DNA of 24,986 bases from JAKACU01 sp021821185 (GCA_027343965.1 DAHWJX010000004.1:1-24986), one strand, 5' to 3'. Shown: positions 1 through 8,801, numbered from the stretch's first letter. Numbers and translations are program-made. Notes: a model not told the origin generated them from the letters alone.

Positions 1-50
1 ACTTCGCGTGCGCGAATGGCTTCGTTTATCTGGACATCTTCCTTGCTAAT
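1..50 (-). CDS. infC: translation initiation factor IF-3 (5' end only)
   Basis: Only the first 17 codons lie in the window; the gene runs off the left edge. Read on the minus strand the peptide is (M)SKEDVQINEAIRARE, matching the conserved IF-3 N-terminus (Bacillus begins MSKDFIINEDIRARE). The start codon is ATT at 50-48, the rare AUU codon that is a known hallmark of infC and lets IF-3 repress its own translation by rejecting non-AUG starts. A strong GGAGGTG ribosome binding site (64-58) lies seven bases upstream. In Firmicutes infC is normally followed by rpmI and rplT, which would lie beyond the edge. No ATG or GTG alternative fits the conserved N-terminus. Identification is firm for such a short fragment. 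Confidence 0.88.
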   Translation of the reverse strand, partial: MSKEDVQINEAIRARE

Positions 51-65
51 CGAACAACACCTCCA

Positions 66-87
66 GTTGTATATAACCCTATACAAC
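66..87 (-). promoter_or_regulatory. hairpin abutting the infC ribosome binding site
   Basis: A perfect 8-bp inverted repeat, GTTGTATA and TATACAAC with a 6-base loop, ends one base before the GGAGGTG site of infC. It overlaps the T-run of the upstream attenuator, so the two structures may compete. A role in translation control of infC is an inference. Confidence 0.5.
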
Positions 88-119
88 AAAGCGGGAGTGC
101 TAAACTCCCGCACTCCCGC
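84..119 (-). terminator. attenuator terminator in the infC leader
   Basis: On the minus strand there is a perfect 10-bp stem, GCGGGAGTGC (119-110) with GCACTCCCGC (100-91), around a 9-base loop, followed by TTTGTTG. It lies between the infC promoter and the infC start, so it can only stop transcripts before infC. It therefore reads as an attenuator; it would also stop read-through from thrS, which has no terminator of its own. Confidence 0.75.
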
Positions 120-239
120 TACCATCGTCTTGGTTAAAAATTACCGTACCATACCATGACATGCAGACCTTTCGATACCGAAAGACGGATCATCGGGTGA
201 GAAGCGGGGTGCTTCTGCTTTTTGCAATTACGTACTTAC

Positions 240-268
240 ACTATACAGAACGTGCGACCAAGAAGCAA
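240..268 (-). promoter_or_regulatory. sigma-A promoter of infC
   Basis: Minus-strand TTGCTT (268-263), a 17-base spacer and TATAGT (245-240), lying in the gap after thrS. It would start transcription near 233 and produce a leader of about 180 bases before infC. Confidence 0.6.
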
Positions 269-288
269 GTACAACGTACGAGCTACCC

Positions 289-2226
289 CTAGTTTTTTGT
301 CGCGATTTGCATTTGCAAGCGCTGTAAAAAGGCATCTACAGCTTCGACACCGATATCACCTTCAACCCGATGGCGCACTGAAACTTGATGAGATTCTACC
401 TCTTTAGCGCCAACAACGAGCATATAAGGTACTTTATCCACCTGGGCGGCTCTTATTTTGTAGCCGATCTTCTCTGATCGAACATCCGCCTCAACACGGA
501 TGCCCTGTTCCTTAAAAGATTCTTTCAAAGACTCAGCATAGTCACTTTGTGCTTCAGTCACTGATAAAATCCGTACTTGTACTGGTGCGAGCCACAGCGG
601 AAATGCGCCTTTGTAGTTTTCAATCAAGAATGCCACCATGCGTTCCATCGTGCTGACAATCCCGCGGTGAATTACTACTGGTCGGTGCATTTTCCCATCC
701 TCGCCGACGTATTCTAAGTCAAATCGATTCGGCAAATGAAAATCAAGTTGCACCGTGGACAATGTTTCTTCCTTGCCAAGGGCCGTTTTCACCTGTACAT
801 CAAGTTTTGGTCCATAAAACGCAGCTTCCCCCGCAGCTTCAGAAAAGGGCAAATTAAGATCCGTTAAAACTTTACGTAACATGCTTTCGGCCTTATCCCA
901 CATATCATCGTTAGCCACATACTTTTCGGTATTTTGCGGATCGCGCAGCGATAACCGATACGAGAAGTCAGTAATCTTAAAATCTTTATATACGCGCTGA
1001 ATGAGGCTTACAACACGAGCAAACTCAGATTCGATCTGCTCCGGCGTACAAAAGATATGCGCATCGTTCAATGTCATAGCACGTACACGTTGAAGGCCGG
1101 CTAATGTTCCTGACATTTCATAGCGATGCATCATACCAAGCTCAGCAACACGAAGCGGCAAATCTCGATAGCTGCGACGATCGGACTTGTAAATCATCAT
1201 GTGATGCGGACAATTCATAGGACGCAAGACAAGTTCTTCATTATCCATTTGCATAGGAGGAAACATATCCTCGTGATAATGGTCCCAATGCCCACTGATC
1301 TTATATAGTTCGACACTGCCTAGCACCGGTGTATACACATGCTCATAACCGAGACTTTCTTCAAGATCAACAATATAGCGTTCAATAGCACGTCTCACGC
1401 GAGCGCCATTAGGCAACCACAACGGAAGGCCTGAGCCGACCTCTTTCGCTAATGTAAACAATTTGAGTTCTTTGCCAATGCGGCGGTGATCGCGTTCCTT
1501 CATTTCCTCAAGCATAGCGAGGTGCGCTTCAAGTTCTGATGCTTTTGCAAAGGCGGTCGCATAGATACGTGTCAATTGTTCGCGATTGAAATCACCACGC
1601 CAGTATGCTCCTGCCAAACTCAGTAGCTTGAATGCCTTGATACGACCTGTTGATGGCAAATGGGGCCCTCTGCAAAGGTCTGTAAACTCCCCTTGATGAT
1701 AAACGGTAATCGTCTGATCTTCTGGTAGATCCTGAATAATCTCCATCTTAAAACGATCAGCTCTTTGCATGAAAAATTCTAGCGCTTCATCTCGACTCAT
1801 AACGGCTCGCTCGATCGGGAAATCTTCCTTGATGATCTTTTTCATTTGTTCTTCGATCTCTGCAAATTGTTCAGGTGTAAAGACGTGATCTGCAAAGTCA
1901 TAATAGAACCCTTCTTCAATAACGGGACCAATCGCAAATTTGGTTTCAGGATATAGGCGCGCAACGGCTTGTGCCATTACATGAGCGGCTGTATGGCGCA
2001 ATACCTCAATACCCTCTTTATCTTGTAGTGTCACGATTTCCACAAGCGCATCATGTGGCACTTCACTACGCAGATCGACGATTGCACCATTGACGCGACC
2101 AGCCACCGTTTCTCGCGCCAAACCCGCACTGATACTTTTCGCGATGGCAAGCACCGTAACTGGGGCAGGATATCTGCGCTTCGACCCATCTTTCAATTGT
2201 ACTTGTACCTCTTGAACGTCACTCAT
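289..2226 (-). CDS. thrS: threonine--tRNA ligase
   Basis: Charges tRNA-Thr with threonine in the cytoplasm. The 645-residue length is typical of the bacterial enzyme. Domains in order: TGS (about 1-65), the editing domain with the HxxxH motif (H78, H82) and the CRGPH motif (C185, H189) that removes mischarged serine, the class II catalytic core with zinc ligand C339 in MNCPHH, and a C-terminal anticodon-binding domain (about 540-645). The ATG start has a GGGAGG site seven bases upstream. Expression is controlled by a T-box leader directly upstream, and the neighbours ytxC and infC match the usual Bacilli order. Nothing is missing. Confidence 0.97.
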   Translation of the reverse strand: MSDVQEVQVQLKDGSKRRYPAPVTVLAIAKSISAGLARETVAGRVNGAIVDLRSEVPHDALVEIVTLQDKEGIEVLRHTAAHVMAQAVARLYPETKFAIGPVIEEGFYYDFADHVFTPEQFAEIEEQMKKIIKEDFPIERAVMSRDEALEFFMQRADRFKMEIIQDLPEDQTITVYHQGEFTDLCRGPHLPSTGRIKAFKLLSLAGAYWRGDFNREQLTRIYATAFAKASELEAHLAMLEEMKERDHRRIGKELKLFTLAKEVGSGLPLWLPNGARVRRAIERYIVDLEESLGYEHVYTPVLGSVELYKISGHWDHYHEDMFPPMQMDNEELVLRPMNCPHHMMIYKSDRRSYRDLPLRVAELGMMHRYEMSGTLAGLQRVRAMTLNDAHIFCTPEQIESEFARVVSLIQRVYKDFKITDFSYRLSLRDPQNTEKYVANDDMWDKAESMLRKVLTDLNLPFSEAAGEAAFYGPKLDVQVKTALGKEETLSTVQLDFHLPNRFDLEYVGEDGKMHRPVVIHRGIVSTMERMVAFLIENYKGAFPLWLAPVQVRILSVTEAQSDYAESLKESFKEQGIRVEADVRSEKIGYKIRAAQVDKVPYMLVVGAKEVESHQVSVRHRVEGDIGVEAVDAFLQRLQMQIATKN

Positions 2227-2251
2227 ACGTCAACCTCCCTAACAAAATAAC

Positions 2252-2296
2252 TAAAAAGCGCCTTCGTTCCTGCATCATGCAGGGACGAAGGCGCTT
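2252..2296 (-). terminator. T-box terminator hairpin
   Basis: A 12-bp perfect outer stem, AAGCGCCTTCGT (2296-2285) with ACGAAGGCGCTT (2268-2257), plus inner CCTGCA/TGCAGG pairing, followed by a T-run. It competes with the T-box antiterminator and ends 25 bases before the thrS start. Confidence 0.9.
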
Positions 2297-2515
2297 GTCG
2301 CATCCGTGGTTCCACCCAACTTCGCTATGCTGTACAACTGCATAGCCTCAAACCGCGTAACGTGCGAGTGACGTCCTATCCTAGCCGATCAAGACAATAC
2401 CTGGAAATCGGTTCAGAAGGAAGCTCCTGAGTGGTAAGCGACCGTTACGATCATAGGTGCATTTTCAGCAAATACCATGCAACCCTCTCTGTATGGATAA
2501 GCAGCAACCCATGTC
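2252..2515 (-). ncRNA. T-box leader of thrS (tRNA-Thr sensing)
   Basis: The minus strand carries the T-box sequence TGGGTGGAACCACGG (2318-2304) followed by a strong terminator, with a long structured region upstream as in stem I. Uncharged tRNA binding here stabilises the antiterminator and switches thrS on. The TGGA of the antiterminator bulge would pair with a U-discriminator tRNA end (UCCA). The likely specifier is ACC (2412-2410) in the context TGAACCGA, a threonine codon placed like the specifier of other T-boxes; this assignment was made by eye. Confidence 0.93.
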
Positions 2516-2534
2516 TCATTCATAGCTTTTACTA

Positions 2535-3410
2535 TTAAATTGTAGTATAGTGGGGCACATGATTTTTGTCAAGGCATACCGATCCATAATCACAATGTGG
2601 ATTCTCACATAACGTTGCACGGGTGCGAAAAACCTCCAGCAACGTGCACACAAAGGAATCTGTTGCATCCATCGTGTGAATGACTATCCCTTCAGGAGCC
2701 CGCGTAATCAAAGCGCTCATAAATAGGTCTTGGGGATGCAGTTCATCATCAGCATCACAGGCAATCGCTTCGATGAGACGAATATCGAGAGGCTCATGCT
2801 TGTCGTCAAAGCCCTCTATGGTATCACCGTGACATATCACATGGACAATGCCTTTTGTCATCGGCGTCGTATCGAGGTAGTAGCGAAGAGCTCCGACAAA
2901 TTGCTCATATTCCCTCTCGACCAAAAAATTGTCGATATGACTTTGAATTGAATCCTTGATTTCCATGAGCCACGTTCCAAAACGAAATTGCAAAACGCCG
3001 TCAATATTGACCTCACCATTCTCGATCAAGACGTCAGAAAAATCGTCAGCAAGTCCGCGTTGGCTATCTTCTCGATATTCATACAACGTAAGTGATTGTT
3101 TGAACACTTTGGCGCAAATGTAATCGCATTCATCGCTTGACAAGTAATCGTAATTTGCTGTGATTTGTTTAGCAATGTACGCATACAGCCAGCGCGAAGT
3201 CACGAAACGCTCCACCTTTGTTGCCAGAATGACAACGCCCTGCTCCTCACTGCACCCATCAACCTGAATGTCAAGATATGACGGAGCCGACATTTCATCC
3301 ACATGCATAAAGAGTAAAACACCACGCCGCGCAAGCGATGTGGTAAGATCTTGAAACCACTTGATCAGCACGCGCAGATCTGAGTCCGAGACCATTCGCA
3401 GACGGAGCAT
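2535..3410 (-). CDS. ytxC: YtxC-family sporulation-associated protein
   Basis: A 291-residue protein directly upstream of thrS, the place ytxC occupies in Bacillus; the length fits that family (about 280). The family is annotated as a putative sporulation protein of unknown biochemical role. The sequence is acidic and soluble-looking, with no signal peptide or membrane segment. It ends in a cysteine-bearing tail (CENPHCDYGSVC near 270). The ATG start has GGAGGTGG about nine bases upstream. The last 13 codons double as the thrS promoter. The call rests on synteny and general resemblance rather than a diagnostic motif. Confidence 0.75.
   Translation of the reverse strand: MLRLRMVSDSDLRVLIKWFQDLTTSLARRGVLLFMHVDEMSAPSYLDIQVDGCSEEQGVVILATKVERFVTSRWLYAYIAKQITANYDYLSSDECDYICAKVFKQSLTLYEYREDSQRGLADDFSDVLIENGEVNIDGVLQFRFGTWLMEIKDSIQSHIDNFLVEREYEQFVGALRYYLDTTPMTKGIVHVICHGDTIEGFDDKHEPLDIRLIEAIACDADDELHPQDLFMSALITRAPEGIVIHTMDATDSFVCTLLEVFRTRATLCENPHCDYGSVCLDKNHVPHYTTI
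2544..2572 (-). promoter_or_regulatory. sigma-A promoter of thrS
   Basis: A consensus -35 TTGACA (2572-2567), exactly 17 bases, and -10 TATACT (2549-2544) on the minus strand. It lies inside the last codons of ytxC, so transcription would begin at about the ytxC stop codon and enter the T-box leader. Confidence 0.85.
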
Positions 3411-3495
3411 AGATCCACCACCTCCATCCTACGTCAAACCGCCATGTCTCTCAGTATACGACGTTTGGCGAAACCTATACGCTCAATCACTGCGT

Positions 3496-4407
3496 TCACA
3501 AAACAGACGAGGATTTACGATGACTACAAAAGTCTTTCTCCCGTGCAAGTTTCAGGGAAGAAAGAAGTGCGTACAAGGCAACTCCAAAAAGTACAATAAC
3601 AGCAAGGAAAAAACCTACTCCGATCGTATTTAAATTATGCACATGAATATTCGTCTGCCACTGCCAAGTTGCAATCGGCGTAAATAATTCAAGGGTGCCC
3701 ACCAATAGGAAAGCAACCCCACCATACGCGAGGATCATACCGGCCACGCGCCTGGCTACATAGGGAATGGCACATGTCGGTATATGCAACTTTGAAAATA
3801 AAAACCCGATCAGGCCACCAATCACGATTTGCATAACCATCGTACCTAGACCAAAAAACAATCCAGGCAAAAAACCGACGAAGATAGAAGGCATTTGTGG
3901 GGCAAGCACGGTATAAACGATAATCGCGAATGCACCAGTACCCCAGCCAGCTACAAAACCATGTAGCAAGGCCAGACGTACTGGCGATGACCGTGGGGCG
4001 GTTACATCGACGTCTTGATTTACGCGCAACAATTTGCCCATCCATTTTTCAAGTGGAGCTAAAAAATGGAGATGTTGACCAAGGCGTAAAATGTAGACTC
4101 CTGACAACGCCATGAGGGCTCCTACGATCATATAAACAATCGGCTCCCATTTGACCAAAAACAAAATCTGCGACATGATGACATAGGCCAATTCCGATGC
4201 AATCGCTCGCTGTAACGTAAACGCAGCAGAAAATAAGAACCCCGCCTTCATGCCTCCTTTCGTGCTGTAGCTACCGATAGAGTAACTAAATGTGATCGGC
4301 CATGTGTGTTCATCTGGCGTTATGCCATGGATCATGCCTAATAAGACAGCGGTAATAAGCACAGTCAGAAAGGACAGATGTGAAGAAGGATTCCATAAGT
4401 TAATCAT
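3496..4407 (-). CDS. polytopic membrane protein, UreH/RcnA (nickel-cobalt transporter)-like
   Basis: A roughly 303-residue protein with about seven hydrophobic segments and no soluble domain. Near the N-terminus it carries HGITPDEH within a membrane segment, resembling the HxxxxDH-type motif of nickel/cobalt permeases and HupE/UreH proteins. Metal transport is therefore plausible, but the motif is not the canonical HALDADH and substrate is unknown; a TauE/DsbD-like exporter is an alternative. The start is the ATG at 4407, because GGAGGG lies five bases upstream and falls inside the longer TTG reading frame. It has its own promoter (4453-4481) and is followed by ytxC after 85 bases. Confidence 0.55.
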   Translation of the reverse strand: MINLWNPSSHLSFLTVLITAVLLGMIHGITPDEHTWPITFSYSIGSYSTKGGMKAGFLFSAAFTLQRAIASELAYVIMSQILFLVKWEPIVYMIVGALMALSGVYILRLGQHLHFLAPLEKWMGKLLRVNQDVDVTAPRSSPVRLALLHGFVAGWGTGAFAIIVYTVLAPQMPSIFVGFLPGLFFGLGTMVMQIVIGGLIGFLFSKLHIPTCAIPYVARRVAGMILAYGGVAFLLVGTLELFTPIATWQWQTNIHVHNLNTIGVGFFLAVIVLFGVALYALLSSLKLAREKDFCSHRKSSSVL

Positions 4408-4452
4408 GCGGCCCTCCGACAAACCAAAGTGATTACGATTTGTGATATGGGC

Positions 4453-4481
4453 ATTATAGCATATTGAACGAAGGGCCGTAA
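4453..4481 (-). promoter_or_regulatory. promoter of the UreH-like gene
   Basis: Minus-strand TTACGG (4481-4476), 17 bases, TATAAT (4458-4453), with an extended -10 (TGC before TATAAT). It lies between the malic enzyme stop and the UreH-like start. Confidence 0.65.
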
Positions 4482-4491
4482 ATAGTAATGA

Positions 4492-5916
4492 TTACGAATA
4501 AAGAGTCTCTGCTCGCTCTCTGCGTGCAACACCCGTCAGGACGGCAGCCTCAATAACTGCTTGACTCACGAATTTAGCCACCTTTTGGTTAAACACACTG
4601 GGTACAATGTAGTGCTCATTCATCTCGTCTGGCGTCACAATCGAAGCAATTGCTCGTGCGGCCGCAAGTTTCATCTCTTCATTGATTAATCTAGCGCGGC
4701 AATCCAACAACCCCCGAAACAAACCCGGAAAACACAACACATTATTAATTTGATTGGGGTAATCTGATCTTCCCGTCGCTAGCACGCGTACATAAGGCTC
4801 AGCCAGTTCCGGGTCAATCTCAGGCGTAGGATTGGCCATGGCAAAAACGATAGGATCACTCGCCATCGCTGCCACATGGTCCAAAGTCAAGACACCAGGC
4901 CCTGATAACCCAATAAACACATCAGCTCCCTGTACAGCATCCATCAGGTTTCCGTCAATGCGCTCAGGGTTGGTTCGCATGGCATACGTTTGCCAATGGG
5001 AATTGTCATACTGTTTACCTTGCACGATTGTGCCGTGACGGTCCACCCCAATGATATTTGTGACACCCGCACTCAGTAGCATGTCTGTGCATGCAACACC
5101 TGCCGCACCAATTCCTGTAATCACCACTTTGATCGCATCCAACGATTTGCCAACAACTTTTACAGCATTGATCAGTCCAGCTAACAAGACCACCGCTGTG
5201 CCATGCTGATCATCGTGAAAAACGGGGATATCAAGCTCTTCTTGCAGTCTCCGTTCAATTTCAAAACATCGCGGAGCAGAAATATCTTCCAGATTGATAC
5301 CGCCAAAGCCTGGAGATAACGCTTTTACGGTACGAATAATTTCCTCTGGATCGCGCGTGTCAAGGCACAAGGGAAAGGCATCAACATCGGCAAACTGTTT
5401 AAACAACATAGCTTTTCCTTCCATGACAGGCATAGCAGCCCGTGGACCCATATCGCCCAGCCCTAACACCGCTGTGCCATCCGTAACAATAGCCACTGTG
5501 TTGCGTTTAATGGTTAATTGAAACGCCTTCTGAGGATCTTCATAGATGGCTTGACACACACGAGCCACATCTGGAGTATACACACGTGACAAATCATCAC
5601 GGTTTTTTACAGGTGTTTTCACTTGTACTTGAATTTTTCCACCAAGATGAAGTAAAAAAGTTCGGTCAGACACATTAACTACACGAACACCCGAAAGCGA
5701 ATTTAAAAATCCGACAATAACATCTCCTGCGTGAGCATCAGTGGCCTGCATCGTAATGTCTCGCGTCGATACATCATGTGTCGTCGCAATCATATCGACA
5801 CCAACGACATCGCCGCCAGCGTCTTCAATAACTTTGGCAATTCGCCCAAAACTGCCTGCACTATGATTGATTTCCAAGCGAATAATTATACTAATACCCG
5901 ATGACCCAATCAACAC
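4492..5916 (-). CDS. NAD-dependent malic enzyme with N-terminal ACT domain
   Basis: Oxidatively decarboxylates malate to pyruvate. An ACT domain (about 8-85, LEINHSAGSFGRIAKVIEDA) precedes the malic N-domain (YTPDVARVCQAI, TDGTAVLGLGDMGP, PVFHDDQHGT) and an NAD-binding domain with GIGAAG; GLSGPGVLT and FAMANPTPEI follow. At about 474 residues it matches the ACT-containing Bacilli malic enzymes. The ACT domain suggests allosteric control by a small ligand. The start is uncertain: GTG at 5916 sits only 2-4 bases after a GGGGGTG site, and the TTG at 5913 is better spaced. It lies just downstream of the pdh operon terminator; its product pyruvate is the substrate of that complex. Confidence 0.93.
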   Translation of the reverse strand: MLIGSSGISIIIRLEINHSAGSFGRIAKVIEDAGGDVVGVDMIATTHDVSTRDITMQATDAHAGDVIVGFLNSLSGVRVVNVSDRTFLLHLGGKIQVQVKTPVKNRDDLSRVYTPDVARVCQAIYEDPQKAFQLTIKRNTVAIVTDGTAVLGLGDMGPRAAMPVMEGKAMLFKQFADVDAFPLCLDTRDPEEIIRTVKALSPGFGGINLEDISAPRCFEIERRLQEELDIPVFHDDQHGTAVVLLAGLINAVKVVGKSLDAIKVVITGIGAAGVACTDMLLSAGVTNIIGVDRHGTIVQGKQYDNSHWQTYAMRTNPERIDGNLMDAVQGADVFIGLSGPGVLTLDHVAAMASDPIVFAMANPTPEIDPELAEPYVRVLATGRSDYPNQINNVLCFPGLFRGLLDCRARLINEEMKLAAARAIASIVTPDEMNEHYIVPSVFNQKVAKFVSQAVIEAAVLTGVARRERAETLYS

Positions 5917-5933
5917 AACACCCCCGAGAGCAT

Positions 5934-5980
5934 AAAAATCCCTCTATCGTTGAACATAATCCAACCATAGAGGAATTTTA
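5934..5980 (-). terminator. terminator of the pdh operon
   Basis: On the minus strand CCTCTAT (5973-5967) pairs with ATAGAGG (5947-5941), with an inner GTTG/CAAC pair, followed by GATTTTTATG. It lies just after pdhD and before the malic enzyme gene, separating the two units. Confidence 0.8.
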
Positions 5981-6007
5981 CGAAAGGAGCAACCGTCATT
6001 TTTACGA

Positions 6008-7417
6008 TTATTTTGCAACAATATGAATTGGTGTTCCAAGTGCTACTTCAGCCGCCTCCATCACCATTTCACCAAGTGTTGGGTGAGCATGAATCGTGAG
6101 TGCCACATCCTCAAGCGTCGCGCAAAGCTCAATGGCAAGAGCTAACTCAGCAATTAAGTTGGAAGCCTCCGATCCGATGACCTGTGCACCAACGAGAACG
6201 CCGGTTTTTTGATCCGCAATCAGTTTGACAAAACCTTCGTCTGCCAATAATGATACCGCTCTGCCATTGGCAGCATATGGGAACCTACCTATTGCAATAT
6301 CACCGTACTTATCTTTGGCCTCTTGCTCTGTGAGTCCTACCATCGCGATCTCTGGGTCGGAAAATACCACCGCCGGAATGCAACGATAATCGACAACACT
6401 CGGTAACAAAGCAATGGCTTCCGCTGCTACTTTGCCTTCATATGAAGCTTTATGCGCTAGCGCTGGTCCCGCAACGATATCTCCGATCGCATAGATATGT
6501 TCAATATTCGTTCGCCCTTGTTGGTCAACTTCAATAAGACCTTTGTCCCCTATCTTCACACCAATTTCAGAAAGTCCAAGTTCATCAGTGTTGGGGCGAC
6601 GACCCACCGTAACAAGCACATACTCTGCAGAAACTTCTTGATCTTTATCACCAACCGTAAAGGTCAGCTTGATATCCTTATCCGTTTCTTGCACACTTTT
6701 CGCCATAGCCCTCGTGAAAACATCCACATCATAGGCCTTTAACTTGCGACTGACAAGACGCGATAACGAAGCGTCAAACGTGGGCAGTATCGACTCTGTA
6801 CCTTCCACAATCGTCACCTTCGTGCCGAATTTGGCATAAGTCTGCCCGAGCTCAATTCCGATATACCCGCCACCTACGACGATGAGACTCTCCGGAACAT
6901 GGTCTAAAGCTAATGCCTCGGTAGAGGACAAGACGCGCGATCCATAAGGCAATGCACGTAGTTCAACAGGACGCGAGCCTGTCGCCAAAATGCAGTGTTG
7001 AAAGCGGTACGTATGTGCTTCATTTTCCGTCATGACTCGAGCTTCACTCGGCTTTGAGAAATACACTTCACCATGCAAGACTTGAATTTTATTCGCCTTC
7101 ATCAGCGTCTTCACGCCGCCCGTCATTTTGTCGACCACGCTTTGCTTCCAGGTTTGAACGCTTGAAAAATCAAGTTCCACGGAAGTTTTAAGACCTGGAT
7201 AAGATTGTTGCTTAACCATTTCATATTGGTGTGCTGAAGAAATTAATGCCTTTGATGGAATGCATCCCCGATTTAAGCACACTCCGCCTAACTCGGCTTT
7301 GTCTACCAAGGTCACTTGTTTACCCAACTGTGCGGCACGGATGGCAGCCACGTAACCACCAGGGCCACCACCAACCACCAATACTTCTGTTTCTTCCGCC
7401 AAATCACCGACAACCAT
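6008..7417 (-). CDS. pdhD: dihydrolipoyl dehydrogenase (E3 of pyruvate dehydrogenase)
   Basis: Reoxidises the lipoyl groups of the E2 core with NAD+. The 469-residue protein has the FAD motif GGGPGGY (16-22), the redox disulfide in GGVCLNRGCIPSKAL (about 44-58), the NAD motif GGGYIGIELG (about 182-191) and the catalytic HAHPTLGE near 447. All key residues are present. The ATG start is three bases after the pdhC stop, and its ribosome binding site (GGGGGTG) lies in the last codons of pdhC, so translation is probably coupled. Last gene of pdhABCD. Confidence 0.96.
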   Translation of the reverse strand: MVVGDLAEETEVLVVGGGPGGYVAAIRAAQLGKQVTLVDKAELGGVCLNRGCIPSKALISSAHQYEMVKQQSYPGLKTSVELDFSSVQTWKQSVVDKMTGGVKTLMKANKIQVLHGEVYFSKPSEARVMTENEAHTYRFQHCILATGSRPVELRALPYGSRVLSSTEALALDHVPESLIVVGGGYIGIELGQTYAKFGTKVTIVEGTESILPTFDASLSRLVSRKLKAYDVDVFTRAMAKSVQETDKDIKLTFTVGDKDQEVSAEYVLVTVGRRPNTDELGLSEIGVKIGDKGLIEVDQQGRTNIEHIYAIGDIVAGPALAHKASYEGKVAAEAIALLPSVVDYRCIPAVVFSDPEIAMVGLTEQEAKDKYGDIAIGRFPYAANGRAVSLLADEGFVKLIADQKTGVLVGAQVIGSEASNLIAELALAIELCATLEDVALTIHAHPTLGEMVMEAAEVALGTPIHIVAK

Positions 7418-7420
7418 CTT

Positions 7421-8779
7421 TTACACCCCCATCAACAACAAACGCGGATTTTCAAGCATACTCTTAATCTCATTGACAAAGTTTTGCGCTAGCGCCCCAT
7501 CAATGATGCGATGGTCAAAACTGAGCGACAAAGCCATCATACTACCAGGGACGATTTCACCATTTTTGATAACAGGTCGTTCTGTGATACGACCAACGCC
7601 AAGAATCGCCACTTCAGGATAATTAATAATCGGTGTAAAGAACATCCCGCCAGCTGAACCGATGTTGGTTATGGAAATCGTGCTACCTTTCATCTCTGCC
7701 GGTGCCAGTTTATTCGTGCGCGCCCGCGTCGCCATATCATTGATCTTTTGCGCGACTTCCCACATGTTTTTTCGGTCGGCATCAGTCACAACCGGTACCA
7801 CAAGACCACGTTCCGTATCTGTCGCGATACCAACATGGTAGTAATGCTTTAAGACGACTTCTTGTCTTTCTTCATCAAACTCGGCGTTCAATTGTGGATA
7901 CTTTTTACAGGCCGCTACAAGGGCCTTAACAATAAACGGCAAATACGTAATCTTAATATCCCGTTGTGCTGCAAGCGGCTTGATCTCGCCACGCAATGCC
8001 ACAAGTTCTGCCACATTAGCTTCATCCATCACAGTGACATGAGGCGCCGTGTATTTTGATTTGACCATAGCTTGAGCGATAAGACGGCGAATCGAAGTAA
8101 GGGGAACTCGCTCTTCCTCTAAAGCGGTAGTACCCGTTGATAATATCGTCCCTGAATCAACTTTGGACACCGCATTTTGTGTCGTGACCTCAATTTGCTC
8201 CTGTAAAGGCACAGTCACCTCGTTGACAGGTACGCCTCCGGTGGCAAGAAACTCTTCAACATCTTGCTGCGTAATTTTTTTATGGTTTCCGGTTCCTGTA
8301 ACAAGACTTAAATTCACACCGTGCTCCCGTGCGAATTTGCGCACGGCAGGCGTAGCTAAGACTTCATTCGCTGGTACAGAAGATGTTGCAGGGACGTTTA
8401 CCGGTTGCGGACTCTGATTGCGAAGCACTTGATCCTGTACCTGACCGAGTCCAGCCTGATCCACTGCGGATGTTTTCACATCTTGTTGCAACGGTTCTGA
8501 TGCTATCTGCGTAGCAGTGGTTGTGGCATTGCCTTCACCTTCGACTTCTAAAATAATGATCAAATCACCAACGGTGACCGTTGTACCATCAGGCACTTTG
8601 ATATCAAGCACTTTGCCATCAACTGGACTTGGCAACTCGACCATGGCCTTATCATTTTCAACTTCAGCAAGGACATCATCTTCCTTAACGACATCGCCCA
8701 CTTTAACGATCCAATGATCGATGCGTCCTTCATGAAGACCTTCACCTAATTCCGGAAAACGAAACTCATGAATACCCAT
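7421..8779 (-). CDS. pdhC: dihydrolipoamide acetyltransferase (E2 of pyruvate dehydrogenase)
   Basis: Core subunit that carries acetyl groups on lipoyl-lysine to CoA. It has one lipoyl domain (residues about 1-78; lysine in VENDKAMVEL, K44), a Pro/Ala/Gln-rich linker, the E1/E3-binding domain (about 142-180, TPAVRKFAREHGVNL), a second linker, and the catalytic domain ending with SFDHRIIDGA. The length of about 452 is normal. I chose the ATG at 8779 rather than the GTG four codons earlier because GGGGGTG lies nine bases before the ATG. The gap to pdhB is 22 bases. The catalytic motifs fit either pyruvate or a branched-chain complex; context favours pyruvate. Confidence 0.95.
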   Translation of the reverse strand: MGIHEFRFPELGEGLHEGRIDHWIVKVGDVVKEDDVLAEVENDKAMVELPSPVDGKVLDIKVPDGTTVTVGDLIIILEVEGEGNATTTATQIASEPLQQDVKTSAVDQAGLGQVQDQVLRNQSPQPVNVPATSSVPANEVLATPAVRKFAREHGVNLSLVTGTGNHKKITQQDVEEFLATGGVPVNEVTVPLQEQIEVTTQNAVSKVDSGTILSTGTTALEEERVPLTSIRRLIAQAMVKSKYTAPHVTVMDEANVAELVALRGEIKPLAAQRDIKITYLPFIVKALVAACKKYPQLNAEFDEERQEVVLKHYYHVGIATDTERGLVVPVVTDADRKNMWEVAQKINDMATRARTNKLAPAEMKGSTISITNIGSAGGMFFTPIINYPEVAILGVGRITERPVIKNGEIVPGSMMALSLSFDHRIIDGALAQNFVNEIKSMLENPRLLLMGV

Positions 8780-8801
8780 GTCAATCAACACCCCCTACCA
8801 A

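Larger units (their letters stand above)
51..233 (-). ncRNA. infC-rpmI-rplT leader RNA, probable L20 leader
   Basis: The untranslated leader between the infC promoter and its start holds several hairpins: AGAAGC/GCTTCT arms at 216-211 and 205-200, CTTTCG/CGAAAG at 184-179 and 174-169, and a strong terminator at 119-84. A structured leader ending in a terminator just before infC is the known architecture of the Firmicutes L20 leader, where ribosomal protein L20 promotes early termination. The family call rests on position and architecture; I could not compare it with a covariance model. Confidence 0.6.

Noticed and set aside
3689..4045. 118-codon open frame overlapping the UreH-like gene on the same strand
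   Set aside because: A frame-shifted reading of the membrane protein; Trp/Arg/Cys-rich composition is typical of an off-frame translation.
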